A DNA stretch of 64,000 bases from Stenopsyche tienmushanensis. Taxonomy: Eukaryota; Arthropoda; Insecta; Trichoptera; Stenopsychidae. Below, in pieces: positions 62,101 to 64,000 of this stretch. Positions within the stretch are counted from its first letter, which is position 1; each line of letters begins with the position of its first letter. The notes below the pieces were generated by a model. That model worked only from the letters and a program-made list of their open reading frames with translations. It had not been told where the DNA came from and did no database searches. The position numbers were made by a program, and so were the translations under genes. Location of the stretch: assembly GCA_008973525.1 (NCBI GenBank), contig WACJ01000320.1:248001-312000 (forward strand), read 5' to 3'.

Positions 62101-62420
62101 GCGAGGCGCGCGAACGGCCTCCGCGGAGGGCGCAGGACGAAGGACGGAGGACGGGGGCGTCGCACTCACCAGGCCTGGACTCGGACGAGCACCTCCCCCT
62201 CGGCGAGCGAGGGCTCCGGCTTCTTGAGGACCTTCACGGACTTGAGGCCGCCGAAGCCGGTGAGGACGATGGCGCGCATCTCCTTCGGAGGGTCCTCCTT
62301 CTCCTTGTCGGGGGTCTTGTCGTCGGCGACGGGGGTCCCCGGCGCCTCCTCGGCGGGGGCGGCCTCAGCGGCGGCGGGCGCGGGCGCCGTCGCCGCGGGA
62401 GCGTCCGTGGTCTCGGTCAT
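19873..62420 (-). CDS. Vat1: VAT-1-like oxidoreductase (synaptic vesicle membrane protein VAT-1 homolog), 8 exons
   Basis: A member of the zinc-free quinone-oxidoreductase branch of medium-chain dehydrogenases. In vertebrates VAT-1 is tied to vesicle and mitochondrial membranes and phospholipid handling; the insect role is inferred. Exons (minus): 62420-62170, 40167-40038, 21883-21668, 20989-20841, 20747-20644, 20566-20511, 20431-20237, 20154-19873. All junctions are GT-AG and in phase, 1383 bases, 460 residues. Ala/Pro/Glu-rich N-terminus 1-47; GroES-like domain from MRAIVLTGFGG (48); GFECAGIVEQVGEGV in exon 2; nucleotide-binding HSAGGGVGQAVAQL across exons 3/4 (193 on); Lys/Glu-rich tail from about 398. 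Introns 1 and 2 are 22.0 and 18.2 kb; introns 4-7 are only 77-93 bp. In-frame ATG at 62519 could add 33 residues; 62420 is preferred because the acidic start MTETTDAPA suits the family. Confidence 0.95.
20237..20431 (-). CDS. Vat1: VAT1-like gene, exon 7
   Basis: Encodes WWQVDKVSPIKLFDENKTLS, GLNLRHLLFQHGGAEYVR and LWAKGTVKPLVDSTWAMED. These are the family's SGLNLRHLL and KPLVDS segments near the end of the catalytic domain. The donor is GAC|GTTAGT. Confidence 0.95.
20511..20566 (-). CDS. Vat1: VAT1-like gene, exon 6 (56 bases)
   Basis: Encodes GSSNVVTGETKSFFSAARA. It is recognised from the exact phase match to exons 5 and 7, the acceptor ttacag|GTT and the donor AGCG|GTATAT. Confidence 0.9.
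20644..20747 (-). CDS. Vat1: VAT1-like gene, exon 5
   Basis: Encodes KVSPDGVDIVLDCLCGEECN and RGYSLLKPMGKYILYG, the family's GVDIVLDCL strand. The acceptor is tatag|GGT and the donor TACG|GTACAA. It is followed by a 77-bp intron. Confidence 0.93.
20841..20989 (-). CDS. Vat1: VAT1-like gene, exon 4
   Basis: Encodes GQAVAQLCKSVSDVTVFGVC and SKSKHEALKENGNIDHLLER, completing the dinucleotide-binding loop and the next beta strand. The acceptor is tgcag|GGA and the donor GAAA|GTAAGT. Confidence 0.94.
21668..21883 (-). CDS. Vat1: VAT1-like gene, exon 3
   Basis: Encodes VGDKVVALPEYKAWAELVAV to SVLLHSAGGGV (residues 128-199), bringing the first half of the Rossmann AGGGVG loop. The acceptor is ttcag|GTC and the donor TGTG|GTAAGT. 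Confidence 0.95.
22334..22897. mobile_element. Tc1/mariner-type MITE, long copy of the 57056 family
   Basis: TA at 22332-22333 then CTCAAACCTCTTTTTGTGCG; the right end is GCATAAAAAAAGGTTTAAGTG then TA. It is 564 bp, with AT-rich extra sequence between the two ends and repeated TTATGCG motifs inside. It lies in intron 2 of the VAT1-like gene. Confidence 0.65.
23165..23330 (-). pseudogene. Tc1-like transposase HTH fragment
   Basis: Minus strand reads RDCVTLLEITRRLVILRDRK, RPDRPKSTTDAEDNIIILSQ. The xxRSGRPxxTTxxED-N-I pattern belongs to the second HTH of Tc1-type transposases. Similar DNA (GGACAGAAAAATACCGGACC) is at 53.1 kb. Confidence 0.6.
23360..23720 (-). pseudogene. Mariner transposase relic
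   Basis: Minus strand reads IIGDKKWITHENIIKKMAYC, PKLSLSKKMLYIRWHIRESI, HFELLNPTREV, then after shifts SREALVQFFASKDKAF and KNGIYKLSSHRQEVINKYEK. This matches the middle and end of a mariner transposase (ITGDEKWI ... ELLxPxxTV ... FFASKxxxFYxxGI), with the second catalytic block deleted. Confidence 0.7.
23976..24143 (-). mobile_element. Short Helitron, internally deleted (intron 2 of the VAT1-like gene)
   Basis: 168-bp minus-strand copy. The 3' end is TTAG (mutated CTAG) with a perfect GGCATTGCAATGC/GCATGCATTGCAATGCC-type hairpin, and the 5' end is TC at 24143-24142. Two internal stretches are missing compared with the 193-bp copies. Confidence 0.72.
24144..26974. other. Unassigned intron 2 sequence (VAT1-like gene)
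   Basis: Mixed composition. Near 25393 a stretch (GAAGATTAGTGAATCG) recurs at 47.56 kb and belongs to the TTAA-MITE group. No exon is recognised. Confidence 0.35.
26975..27320 (+). pseudogene. R1-like LINE ORF2 C-terminal relic
   Basis: One frame reads NEVIHSILLYEAPIWYESLR, then ALTGHECFGAYLKRIGKETF, ATCHHCQ, a TAG stop, and EVDDVEYTNTDCLAWLGHPF. The pattern LLYGAPIW ... LTGHGxFxxYLxRIG ... CxxC ... VDDVEHT is typical of the end of R1-type LINE ORF2. Sequence between the two blocks is deleted. Minus-strand ORFs here are shadows. Confidence 0.72.
27440..27680. mobile_element. TTAA-type MITE (CTTTTGATGAGTA family)
   Basis: Ends CAGTACTCAAAGGG followed by TTAA (27681-27684). The body has GCGTACATCGTACGATTGTA, AACCCAAATTTATCGACTAA and AAGTGGCGGACATACAAATA, as in the copies at 33.0 and 54.0 kb. 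The left end is unclear. Confidence 0.65.
27790..29779. other. Intron 2 sequence with a GC-rich block at 28.37-28.63 kb
   Basis: Includes TGACGTCAC at about 28360 and a GC-rich patch with no coding features. The start (27790-27910) is a MITE-like repeat. Confidence 0.35.
29784..30050. mobile_element. TTAA-type MITE fragment
   Basis: Starts after a TTAA (29780s) with CCTGCATGGTAGTATGATCG. It shares CAGTGATTCAAAAAGAGCAC, AACCCAAATTTATCGACTTA and TCAAGTGTATTGTTTATGTT with the other copies. The right end is missing. Confidence 0.5.
30118..30208. mobile_element. Very short hAT-like MITE (CAGGGCTTCGAACC ends)
   Basis: 91 bp bounded by perfect inverted ends CAGGGCTTCGAACC / GGTTCGAAGCCCTG. The inner part (TTTTTTTCATTTCGGTTACG) recurs at 34627-34690. 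I see no 8-bp target duplication. Confidence 0.6.
30564..30573. promoter_or_regulatory. GCGCATGCGC palindrome (NRF1/Ewg-type site)
   Basis: Second perfect copy of the motif, in intron 2 of the VAT1-like gene. There is no gene start nearby to support a role. Confidence 0.25.
31234..31622. repeat. Composite hAT-related repeat (copy A, shortened)
   Basis: Starts TAGGGAATCCAATTCCGGGA and keeps the outer parts of the 34956 copy, including CACCGGTGATGTATTTACTA and ATAAACGCTGGCAATAACTC. It lacks the piece from about 35041-35250 and the hAT transposase relic. Confidence 0.6.
32996..33273. mobile_element. TTAA-type MITE (CTTTTGATGAGTA family)
   Basis: Follows TTAA (32992-32995), starts TCTTTTGATGAGTACATTCG, and ends CTCACTACTCAAAGGA beside a decayed TTAA. 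The inner GACGATAAGTGGCGGGTATA and CACACTGCGCGGTCTTGCGA are shared with several other places in this window. Confidence 0.68.
34627..34690. repeat. Partial copy of the CAGGGCTTCGAACC element
   Basis: CAGGGCTGTGAACCGTTATT then TTTTCATTTCGGTTTTGGCT; the left half only of the 30118 element. Confidence 0.5.
34700..34945. mobile_element. TTAA-type MITE fragment, reverse orientation
   Basis: Reverse complement of the same family: AGATGCTATATTTGTATGTC, ATCAGGACCGTCGCAGCGTG, AAGTAAACATAAACAATACA. The ends are not clear. It abuts the composite repeat at 34956. Confidence 0.5.
34956..35905. repeat. Composite hAT-related repeat (copy B)
   Basis: Starts TAGGGAATGCAATCCGGGAT and, with gaps, matches copies at 31234-31622 and 45449-45840. 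It contains a TTAA-flanked insertion with CCTTTCCCCACCGG at 35244, the hAT transposase relic, and a right part (ATAAACGCTGGCAATAACTC, 35818 on) shared with 31536-31622. The GAC-GCCTAGGGGCAGTTACTG stretch near 35155 is shared with 45660. Confidence 0.6.
35545..35700 (+). pseudogene. hAT transposase C-terminal (dimerisation domain) relic
   Basis: After PTSVEA, a single extra base interrupts the reading; then FSAAGCLATKIRSRLNDETL and DALMLLRTYFQNN end in a stop. This is the conserved hATC dimerisation motif at the end of hAT transposases. Nothing upstream reads as the rest of the gene. It lies inside a repeat whose sister at 31.2-31.6 kb lacks this part. Confidence 0.75.
35975..36040. repeat. 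TTAA-MITE fragment (GCATATGTTGCG subfamily)
   Basis: CCTTTGATGAGTATGCACGC then ATATGTTGCGAGCATCG, as at 59867. Ends are unclear. Confidence 0.45.
36396..37040. mobile_element. Non-autonomous piggyBac-like (TTAA) element
   Basis: Flanked by TTAA at 36392-36395 and 37041-37044. The ends are inverted copies: left CACTTTGAGAACCGC, right (reverse complement) CACTTTGAGACCCGC, followed on both sides by similar GCTTTTTGGYGT-like sequence. It has no coding capacity. Inside, CAGTGGTTCTCAAAC (about 36592) and a CAGGATCGTCCAACC sequence (about 36746) look like hAT-type ends, suggesting nested insertions. It sits only about 190 bp from the full piggyBac-like element. Confidence 0.8.
37751..37957 (+). CDS. 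Short plus-strand ORF inside the piggyBac-like element
   Basis: 68 codons starting MSSESEYGSRSVKEILLKSG, ending TAG. It lies in the left part of the piggyBac-like element, on the strand opposite to the transposase. The Ser/Glu-rich start is faintly like the variable N-termini of piggyBac transposases, but I see no firm homology. It may be chance. Confidence 0.25.
   Translation: MSSESEYGSRSVKEILLKSGSADYISALTHSQILIVSSRKSDCDHIQRITKPSLEHPLSGRLFSRILY
38208..39620 (-). CDS. piggyBac-family transposase (DDE_Tnp_1_7), N-terminus missing or elsewhere
   Basis: Open for 470 codons after an in-frame TAA at 39621-39623, ending with TAA at 38208-38210. Counting from the TTG at 39554 as residue 1, the catalytic aspartates are in SLDESLLLHRG (D122), HVFMDNFY (D200) and GGVDRSDQL (D302, D305), matching the family's D268, D346 and D447/D450. 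PRKTIRWYKK and a C-terminal cysteine-rich zinc-finger-like region (CRWC, CQTC, CCGNC) also match. There is no stop or frameshift across the body. The family usually has 100 or so more N-terminal residues; here the first in-frame ATG falls within the body (MELDKFFG). So the N-terminus is lost, spliced from an unseen exon, or displaced. A minus-strand AATAAA is at 37993-37998. Confidence 0.9.
   Translation of the reverse strand, partial: FDFCDGPIDIFRSIWTEEVKKLLIECTNAYGKKLSKNNLPKTNCKKQTKFNEINGMELDKFFGLCLLGGQIGFPTLRKMFSRDLLYYHPILSYVMSGRRFEKILRCLNCTINNNDRMSKISPLVDIVVSNFQDVYSPSEEISLDESLLLHRGRLWLRQYMKGKKAKYGIKFYKLCSPNGYIHNLEIYRGRLFDNEPRGTKIDASVLKLMNPFLHKGHHVFMDNFYNNISLSSKLLEKRTHTTGTLRANRRGNPEEITKKKVKKGEHIWLRKNNIYISKWHDTRDVLSITTKHHPQLIEKTNRYGIIKIKPIEVAEYNKFMGGVDRSDQLISYYSCPRKTIRWYKKIIFHLLDMAVLNAFILYRLKIGDKKKILEFRDSLIKSLLGISNLKSHRDIVATTSGLTVVNTNTQHALEKIPVPENYKRKTYYLRCRWCSKNNKRTETSWRCQTCPNNPPLCCGNCFLGYHNHNE
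40038..40167 (-). CDS. Vat1: VAT1-like gene, exon 2
   Basis: Encodes CGLNFQDLMVRQGAIDSPPK, TPFILGFECAG and VGEGVENFK, the core of the GroES-like catalytic domain. The acceptor is tttgcag|CGG and the donor CAAG|GTATTT. A piggyBac-like element ends 35 bases past this donor. Confidence 0.95.
41060..41200. repeat. hAT-like terminus followed by short tandem repeat
   Basis: CAGGGGTGGGCAACCGAGGG at 41060 looks like an hAT-type end, with no partner found. Within it, 41148-41191 has three to four copies of a roughly 14-base unit (CTGCCACCCTAGA). This is a GC-rich patch in intron 1 of the VAT1-like gene. Confidence 0.4.
42566..42597. repeat. Truncated end of the CAGTCAACCC MITE
   Basis: GGTCCCTATCTCGACGCTAT then AGAAGGATTGACTG matches the right end of the element at 57356-57501. 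No left end was found. Confidence 0.5.
42900..43250. mobile_element. Probable degraded relative of the hAT element at 63159
   Basis: Starts CAGAGCCGCAACGAGGGTAC then GCCATGGCAAGTATCTAAAT, closely like the left 50 bp of the 63159 element. It goes on to the LINE-derived module at 43128. I do not see its right end or a target duplication. Confidence 0.5.
43128..43235 (-). repeat. LINE-derived repeat module (SGPKSGPIGHTDLV type)
   Basis: Minus strand reads SGPKSGPIGHTDLVAAPSSF, then RAFCGIFYHLHDHGSS. It matches the module at 55478-55600 (plus) and 63268-63366 (minus), and more distantly the LINE relic at 58.66 kb. About 230 bp to its left, at 42900, is a sequence (CAGAGCCGCAACGAGGGTAC) like the left end of the hAT element at 63159. 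Confidence 0.6.
44515..44725. mobile_element. TTAA-type MITE fragment
   Basis: CGACCCAAATGTATCGATTT, GTATTGTTTGTGTTTATCCA and CACGCTGCGCGGTCCTGAGA match the inner part of the family. The terminal repeats are decayed. Confidence 0.4.
45449..45840. repeat. Composite hAT-related repeat (copy C, right part missing)
   Basis: Starts TAGGGAATCCAATCCCGGGA and follows the 34956 copy through AAATCGTACACC, GGCTACTAAATCGAGACATT and the TTAA insertion at 45735 (TCTTTCCCAACCGGTGATGT). It then leaves the shared sequence after GATACGAGGTTCA. Confidence 0.6.
46030..46275 (+). repeat. tRNA-derived SINE
   Basis: A box-like TATAGTGGATTAGATCCTGG and B box GGTTCGGGTTCAAATCC are spaced as in a tRNA promoter. A unique body follows (AATCCAGGTTTACTCTGATT, TTTCCTGGATTTGAAAGAGT), typical of insect tRNA SINEs. 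No clear A-tail or target duplication. It does not fold as a full tRNA. Confidence 0.6.
46330..46614 (-). mobile_element. Nested Helitron copies (intron 1 of the VAT1-like gene)
   Basis: A CTAGTGATT terminus at 46330, then a second, different 3' end (CTAGCTGGTAGCCGGCACGT, 46360 on) with its own 5' end near 46494. After that comes the 5' two-thirds of the common type (TTATCGCAATCTGATGAACG), ending at about 46614. It looks like one Helitron inserted in another. Confidence 0.6.
47838..48255. repeat. Decayed ends of the CACTCAAACC MITE family
   Basis: ATCGCATAAAAAAAAGGTTA near 47855 and CGCATAAAAAAAACCCAAGT near 48233, with several CGCATAACTTCAAA motifs, match the right ends of the 57056 and 22334 elements. 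Two degraded copies are likely. Confidence 0.4.
48350..53080. other. Unassigned intron 1 sequence (VAT1-like gene)
   Basis: No transposon or exon is recognised. The longest frame, 167 codons on the minus strand (50457-50960), has no family features and is probably chance. Confidence 0.35.
53085..53150 (+). repeat. Tc1-like fragment
   Basis: GGACAGAAAAATACCGGACC GTCCAAAATCT matches the Tc1-like HTH fragment at 23165-23330. It is too short to place further. Confidence 0.45.
53984..54238. mobile_element. TTAA-type MITE (CTTTTGATGAGTA family)
   Basis: TTAA at 53980-53983 and 54239-54242 flank 255 bp starting CCCCTTAAAGCG and ending CACTACCCAAAGGG. It shares TTTATCGACTAATAATGATA, GTGTATTGTTTATGTTTACT and GTACGGACGATATGTGGCGG with the other copies. 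Confidence 0.75.
55478..55600 (+). repeat. LINE-derived repeat module
   Basis: AAAAGCGGACCGGTTGGGGG through CGGCATTTTCTATGATCTGT and CGATCATGGAAGCTCCCTC matches the reverse complement of 43128-43235. No flanking transposon ends were found. Confidence 0.6.
57056..57200. mobile_element. Short Tc1/mariner-type MITE (TA target)
   Basis: TA at 57054-57055 and 57201-57202 flank 145 bp with inverted ends: CACTCAAACCTCTTTTTGTG on the left and, reverse-complemented, CACTTAAACCTTTTTTTGTG on the right. A longer copy is at 22334-22897, and fragments lie near 47.85 and 48.2 kb. Confidence 0.78.
57356..57501. mobile_element. pogo/Tc1-like MITE (CAGTCAACCC ends)
   Basis: TA before CAGTCAACCCTCCTAAAACG at 57356, and GCTATAAAAGGATTGAGTA then TA at the right. 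The right half (GGTCCCTATCTCGACGCTAT) recurs at about 42566-42595, where GGATTGACTG ends another, truncated copy. Confidence 0.65.
58530..58790 (+). pseudogene. LINE ORF2 C-terminal relic
   Basis: One frame reads SESQFITGHGPFRASLHRYG. After a frameshift comes DVDHVLWTCSGMASDRKALF, then SDPKFGPLGHVSLVVPTLRH. The ITGHGPF, LHRYG and DVDHVLWTC motifs mark the end of an R1-like LINE ORF2. The last part matches, at DNA level, repeats at 43.1, 55.5 and 63.3 kb. Confidence 0.7.
58800..59862. other. Unassigned intron 1 sequence
   Basis: GC content rises towards 59.3 kb. No coding or repeat features are recognised. Confidence 0.3.
59867..60010. mobile_element. TTAA-type MITE end (GCATATGTTGCG subfamily)
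   Basis: TTAA at 59863-59866 then CGCTTTGATGAGTATTTCAG and GCATATGTTGCGGGCGCA. Similar sequence (TTGATGAGTATGCACGCATA or the like) recurs at about 27790-27910 and 35975-36040. Only one end is seen. Confidence 0.5.
60372..60545. mobile_element. pogo/Tc1-like MITE (CAGTGAAACCTCGAT ends)
   Basis: Flanked by TA on both sides (60370-60371, 60546-60547). Left end CAGTGAAACCTCGATTTTAC; right end, reverse-complemented, CAGTGGAACCTCGATAAACC. It is 174 bp with no coding capacity and is followed by a short (TA)n tract. Confidence 0.82.
61324..61333. promoter_or_regulatory. GCGCATGCGC palindrome (NRF1/Ewg-type site)
   Basis: A perfect match to the core of the NRF1 (insect Ewg) motif, in intron 1, about 1.1 kb downstream of the VAT1-like start codon and next to the GC-rich island. 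Confidence 0.4.
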
Positions 62421-62605
62421 CTCGGAGGTCGGCGTGTAGTCTCGCGGCACGTCTGTTCTTCGGCAACGCGCGGAGCCGAATGAACCGAACGAAGCGCGCC
62501 GATCCCCGAGCCCCGACACCCGAGTAACAGGTGCCGACGCGTCGGCGCGTCGAACGAGCCGCGCGCCTTCCCCCGACGACCCCCGATGCGACTTACGCTC
62601 ACATT
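61900..62605. promoter_or_regulatory. GC-rich island around the first coding exon of the VAT1-like gene
   Basis: From about 61.9 kb to 62.6 kb the DNA turns abruptly GC- and CpG-rich, with runs such as gccgcgcgttcgcg, while the flank above 62.6 kb is strongly AT-rich. The edge coincides with a possible splice acceptor at 62606-62607. It probably marks the 5' end region of the gene. No TATA box or transcription start can be assigned. Confidence 0.5.
62170..62420 (-). CDS. Vat1: VAT1-like gene, coding exon 1
   Basis: Encodes a disordered Ala/Pro/Glu-rich leader, then MRAIVLTGFGGLKSVKVLKK and EGEVLVRVQA. The donor is CCTG|GTGAGT (phase 2). It is very GC-rich, unlike the rest of the gene. A possible 3' splice site (tttccag) at 62606-62607 suggests that a non-coding first exon lies further upstream. 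Confidence 0.93.
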
Positions 62606-63150
62606 CTGGAAATATTCATTTTAGAATACTTTTTAATTATTCAAAATTCAAATCGAATTATACAAGACCCATATCGATCGTAAAACTTGTAGACAAAAAT
62701 AATTTAAATTCGGTAAATCGTTATTTTACTTTATAAAAAAAAAACATTTTTTAATACCCAAAAATTATTACGATGAACATATATTGATAAATTCAAAAAT
62801 GTCTTCACATTTAAATAAATTTTGGCGTTTCCATTTAATTTTTAAATAAATTCAATAGAGACCATCAAGGCTGCCCATTTAATGATCTTTTAACATGTCT
62901 TATAAAATAACCGTTCTTATTAATATTATCAGTAAATTGAGATAACCTTAAATAATTATTTTTTATTAAATTCTCAAATGCCGTAAACGATCTTACAGGA
63001 CAGCATGAGGTATTCATGCATATGCTAGAACACACAAGTCGTCTTTACACAATAAAATATATAAGTAATAATATGTATAATAATAATATATGTATAAATT
63101 TTTACACAATTTCTAATATCTCTAAATTGGCTGACAGTTAAAAGGTTAAA
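62606..63150. other. AT-rich upstream flank of the VAT1-like gene
   Basis: Either the promoter side or an intron in the 5' UTR, if the acceptor at 62606 is used. No exon is recognised. Confidence 0.35.
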
Positions 63151-63158
63151 CTATTTTA

Positions 63159-63539
63159 CAGAGCCGTAACTAGGGTATGATGCGCCCGTGGCAAAAATCT
63201 AAATCCCCTAATGTATAGATAGCGGTTACTGTTGTAAAAAAATACTATGATAGAAAGTCGAAAGAAAAAATCGTACAGATCATAGAAAATGCCGCAAAAA
63301 GCCCTAAAAGAGAACGGAATAGCCATAGGTTTGTATGCTCAATCGGTCCGTTTTTCGGACCGCTGATATAACAAATGAGCGGCTCACGATCGGATGCCAT
63401 ACTTGAACATAACGACAATGAAGAAAAGAGGGATTAGATAACTTAGCATATATTATAAAAACGGACAGAGTCAATCAGTGTTGGTTCATGTAAAGTAGTA
63501 GCCGGGCGCCTGCTTTGCTACGCCCTAGTTACGGCCCTG
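63159..63539. mobile_element. Short hAT-type element with perfect 8-bp target duplication
   Basis: CTATTTTA at 63151-63158 is repeated exactly at 63540-63547. The ends are inverted: CAGAGCCGTAACTAGGGTAT on the left and, reverse-complemented, CAGGGCCGTAACTAGGGCGT on the right. It is 381 bp with no coding capacity. Its middle (63268-63366) is a LINE-derived module found elsewhere in this window. Confidence 0.88.
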
Positions 63540-64000
63540 CTATTTTATTCGGAAAGGCGAGCTTCCGCGATCGTTTCGAACGTCGATGGCTTTTTAAAAT
63601 CGATCATAAACGTGGCTGTTTTTCGTATCCATTTTCGGTCTCTATAATTAATCCGTTCTCGAAACCCCAACCGTAAAATAAAAGTGCTAGAATAAACCAT
63701 AAGTAAAATAAGCGAGCCGAATTTATCATATAAATTTTTAATTTATAGCCAAATTCAAAATTTAATTAATTAATTATATCTATAAAGTGAGGAACTTATT
63801 CAATCACCAAAGGCAAAATTACATCGTTTGGTTATTTTAGTTTGTCCGCTGATTTTACACCAGCTCGATGATATCAGTCTTATGATAATACTGCTAGCAT
63901 GCCATGCTATTACAAAGGATGCAGCAAAATAATTTAGAGACAAATAATTTTGCCATATATATGTGCCACGTGCAGCCTTCTCAAAAATCTAATTGGTCTG

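Noticed and set aside
61900..62439. 179-codon plus-strand frame over the VAT1-like first exon
   Set aside because: It is antisense to a clear coding exon in GC-rich DNA, where open frames occur easily; no domain features.
1..64000. CRISPR arrays, rRNA genes, bacterial operons, tail-to-tail defence-like gene clusters
   Set aside because: No regularly spaced repeats, no rRNA-like sequence, no clustered prokaryote-type genes were seen; the window is eukaryotic.

Overview
This window is nuclear DNA from an animal, almost certainly an insect. Its coding parts are short exons with canonical GT-AG junctions separated by AT-rich introns. Both recognisable host genes look like their insect family members, and the rest is packed with insect-type transposons (mariner/Tc1, piggyBac, hAT, Helitron, jockey-like and R1-like LINEs). 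I cannot name the order or species from sequence alone. There is no sign of bacterial operons, rRNA or CRISPR.

Two host genes lie on the minus strand. (1) Positions 9033 to 4241 hold a ten-exon polypeptide N-acetylgalactosaminyltransferase of the GALNT10/Pgant6 type: signal anchor, GT-A catalytic domain with a DSH motif, and C-terminal ricin-type lectin domain. Every splice junction is in phase, but exon 6 has one extra base at 6567 that breaks the frame in a conserved stretch. (2) Positions 62420 to 19873 hold an eight-exon VAT-1-like oxidoreductase (MDR/quinone-oxidoreductase fold) with an Ala/Pro-rich N-terminus and a Lys/Glu-rich tail. Six exons are clustered within 2 kb at 19873-21883. 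Exon 2 is 18 kb upstream, and the GC-rich first coding exon is another 22 kb away. All 1383 coding bases are in frame.

Layout: 1-4240 is 3' flank of the GALNT gene with a MITE and a Helitron-like element. 4241-9040 is the GALNT gene, with mariner relics, a dispersed repeat and an intact short Helitron in its introns. 9041-19872 is intergenic, with a jockey-like LINE relic, a mariner relic and more Helitrons. 19873-62420 is the VAT1-like gene; its two giant introns hold nearly all remaining transposon material. Chief among these is a 2.77-kb piggyBac-like element (37233-39998) with TTAA duplications, matching 12-bp terminal repeats and a transposase body that keeps its acidic residues, 35 bp from the exon 2 splice donor. 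62421-64000 is upstream flank with a short hAT element bearing a perfect 8-bp target duplication.

The two host genes have unrelated roles (Golgi O-glycosylation; vesicle/mitochondria-associated oxidoreductase-like protein), and nothing here suggests joint function. I found no convincing new multi-gene system. The points most worth following are the GALNT frameshift, the piggyBac element beside a splice donor, and a LINE-derived module repeated near the ends of short hAT elements.
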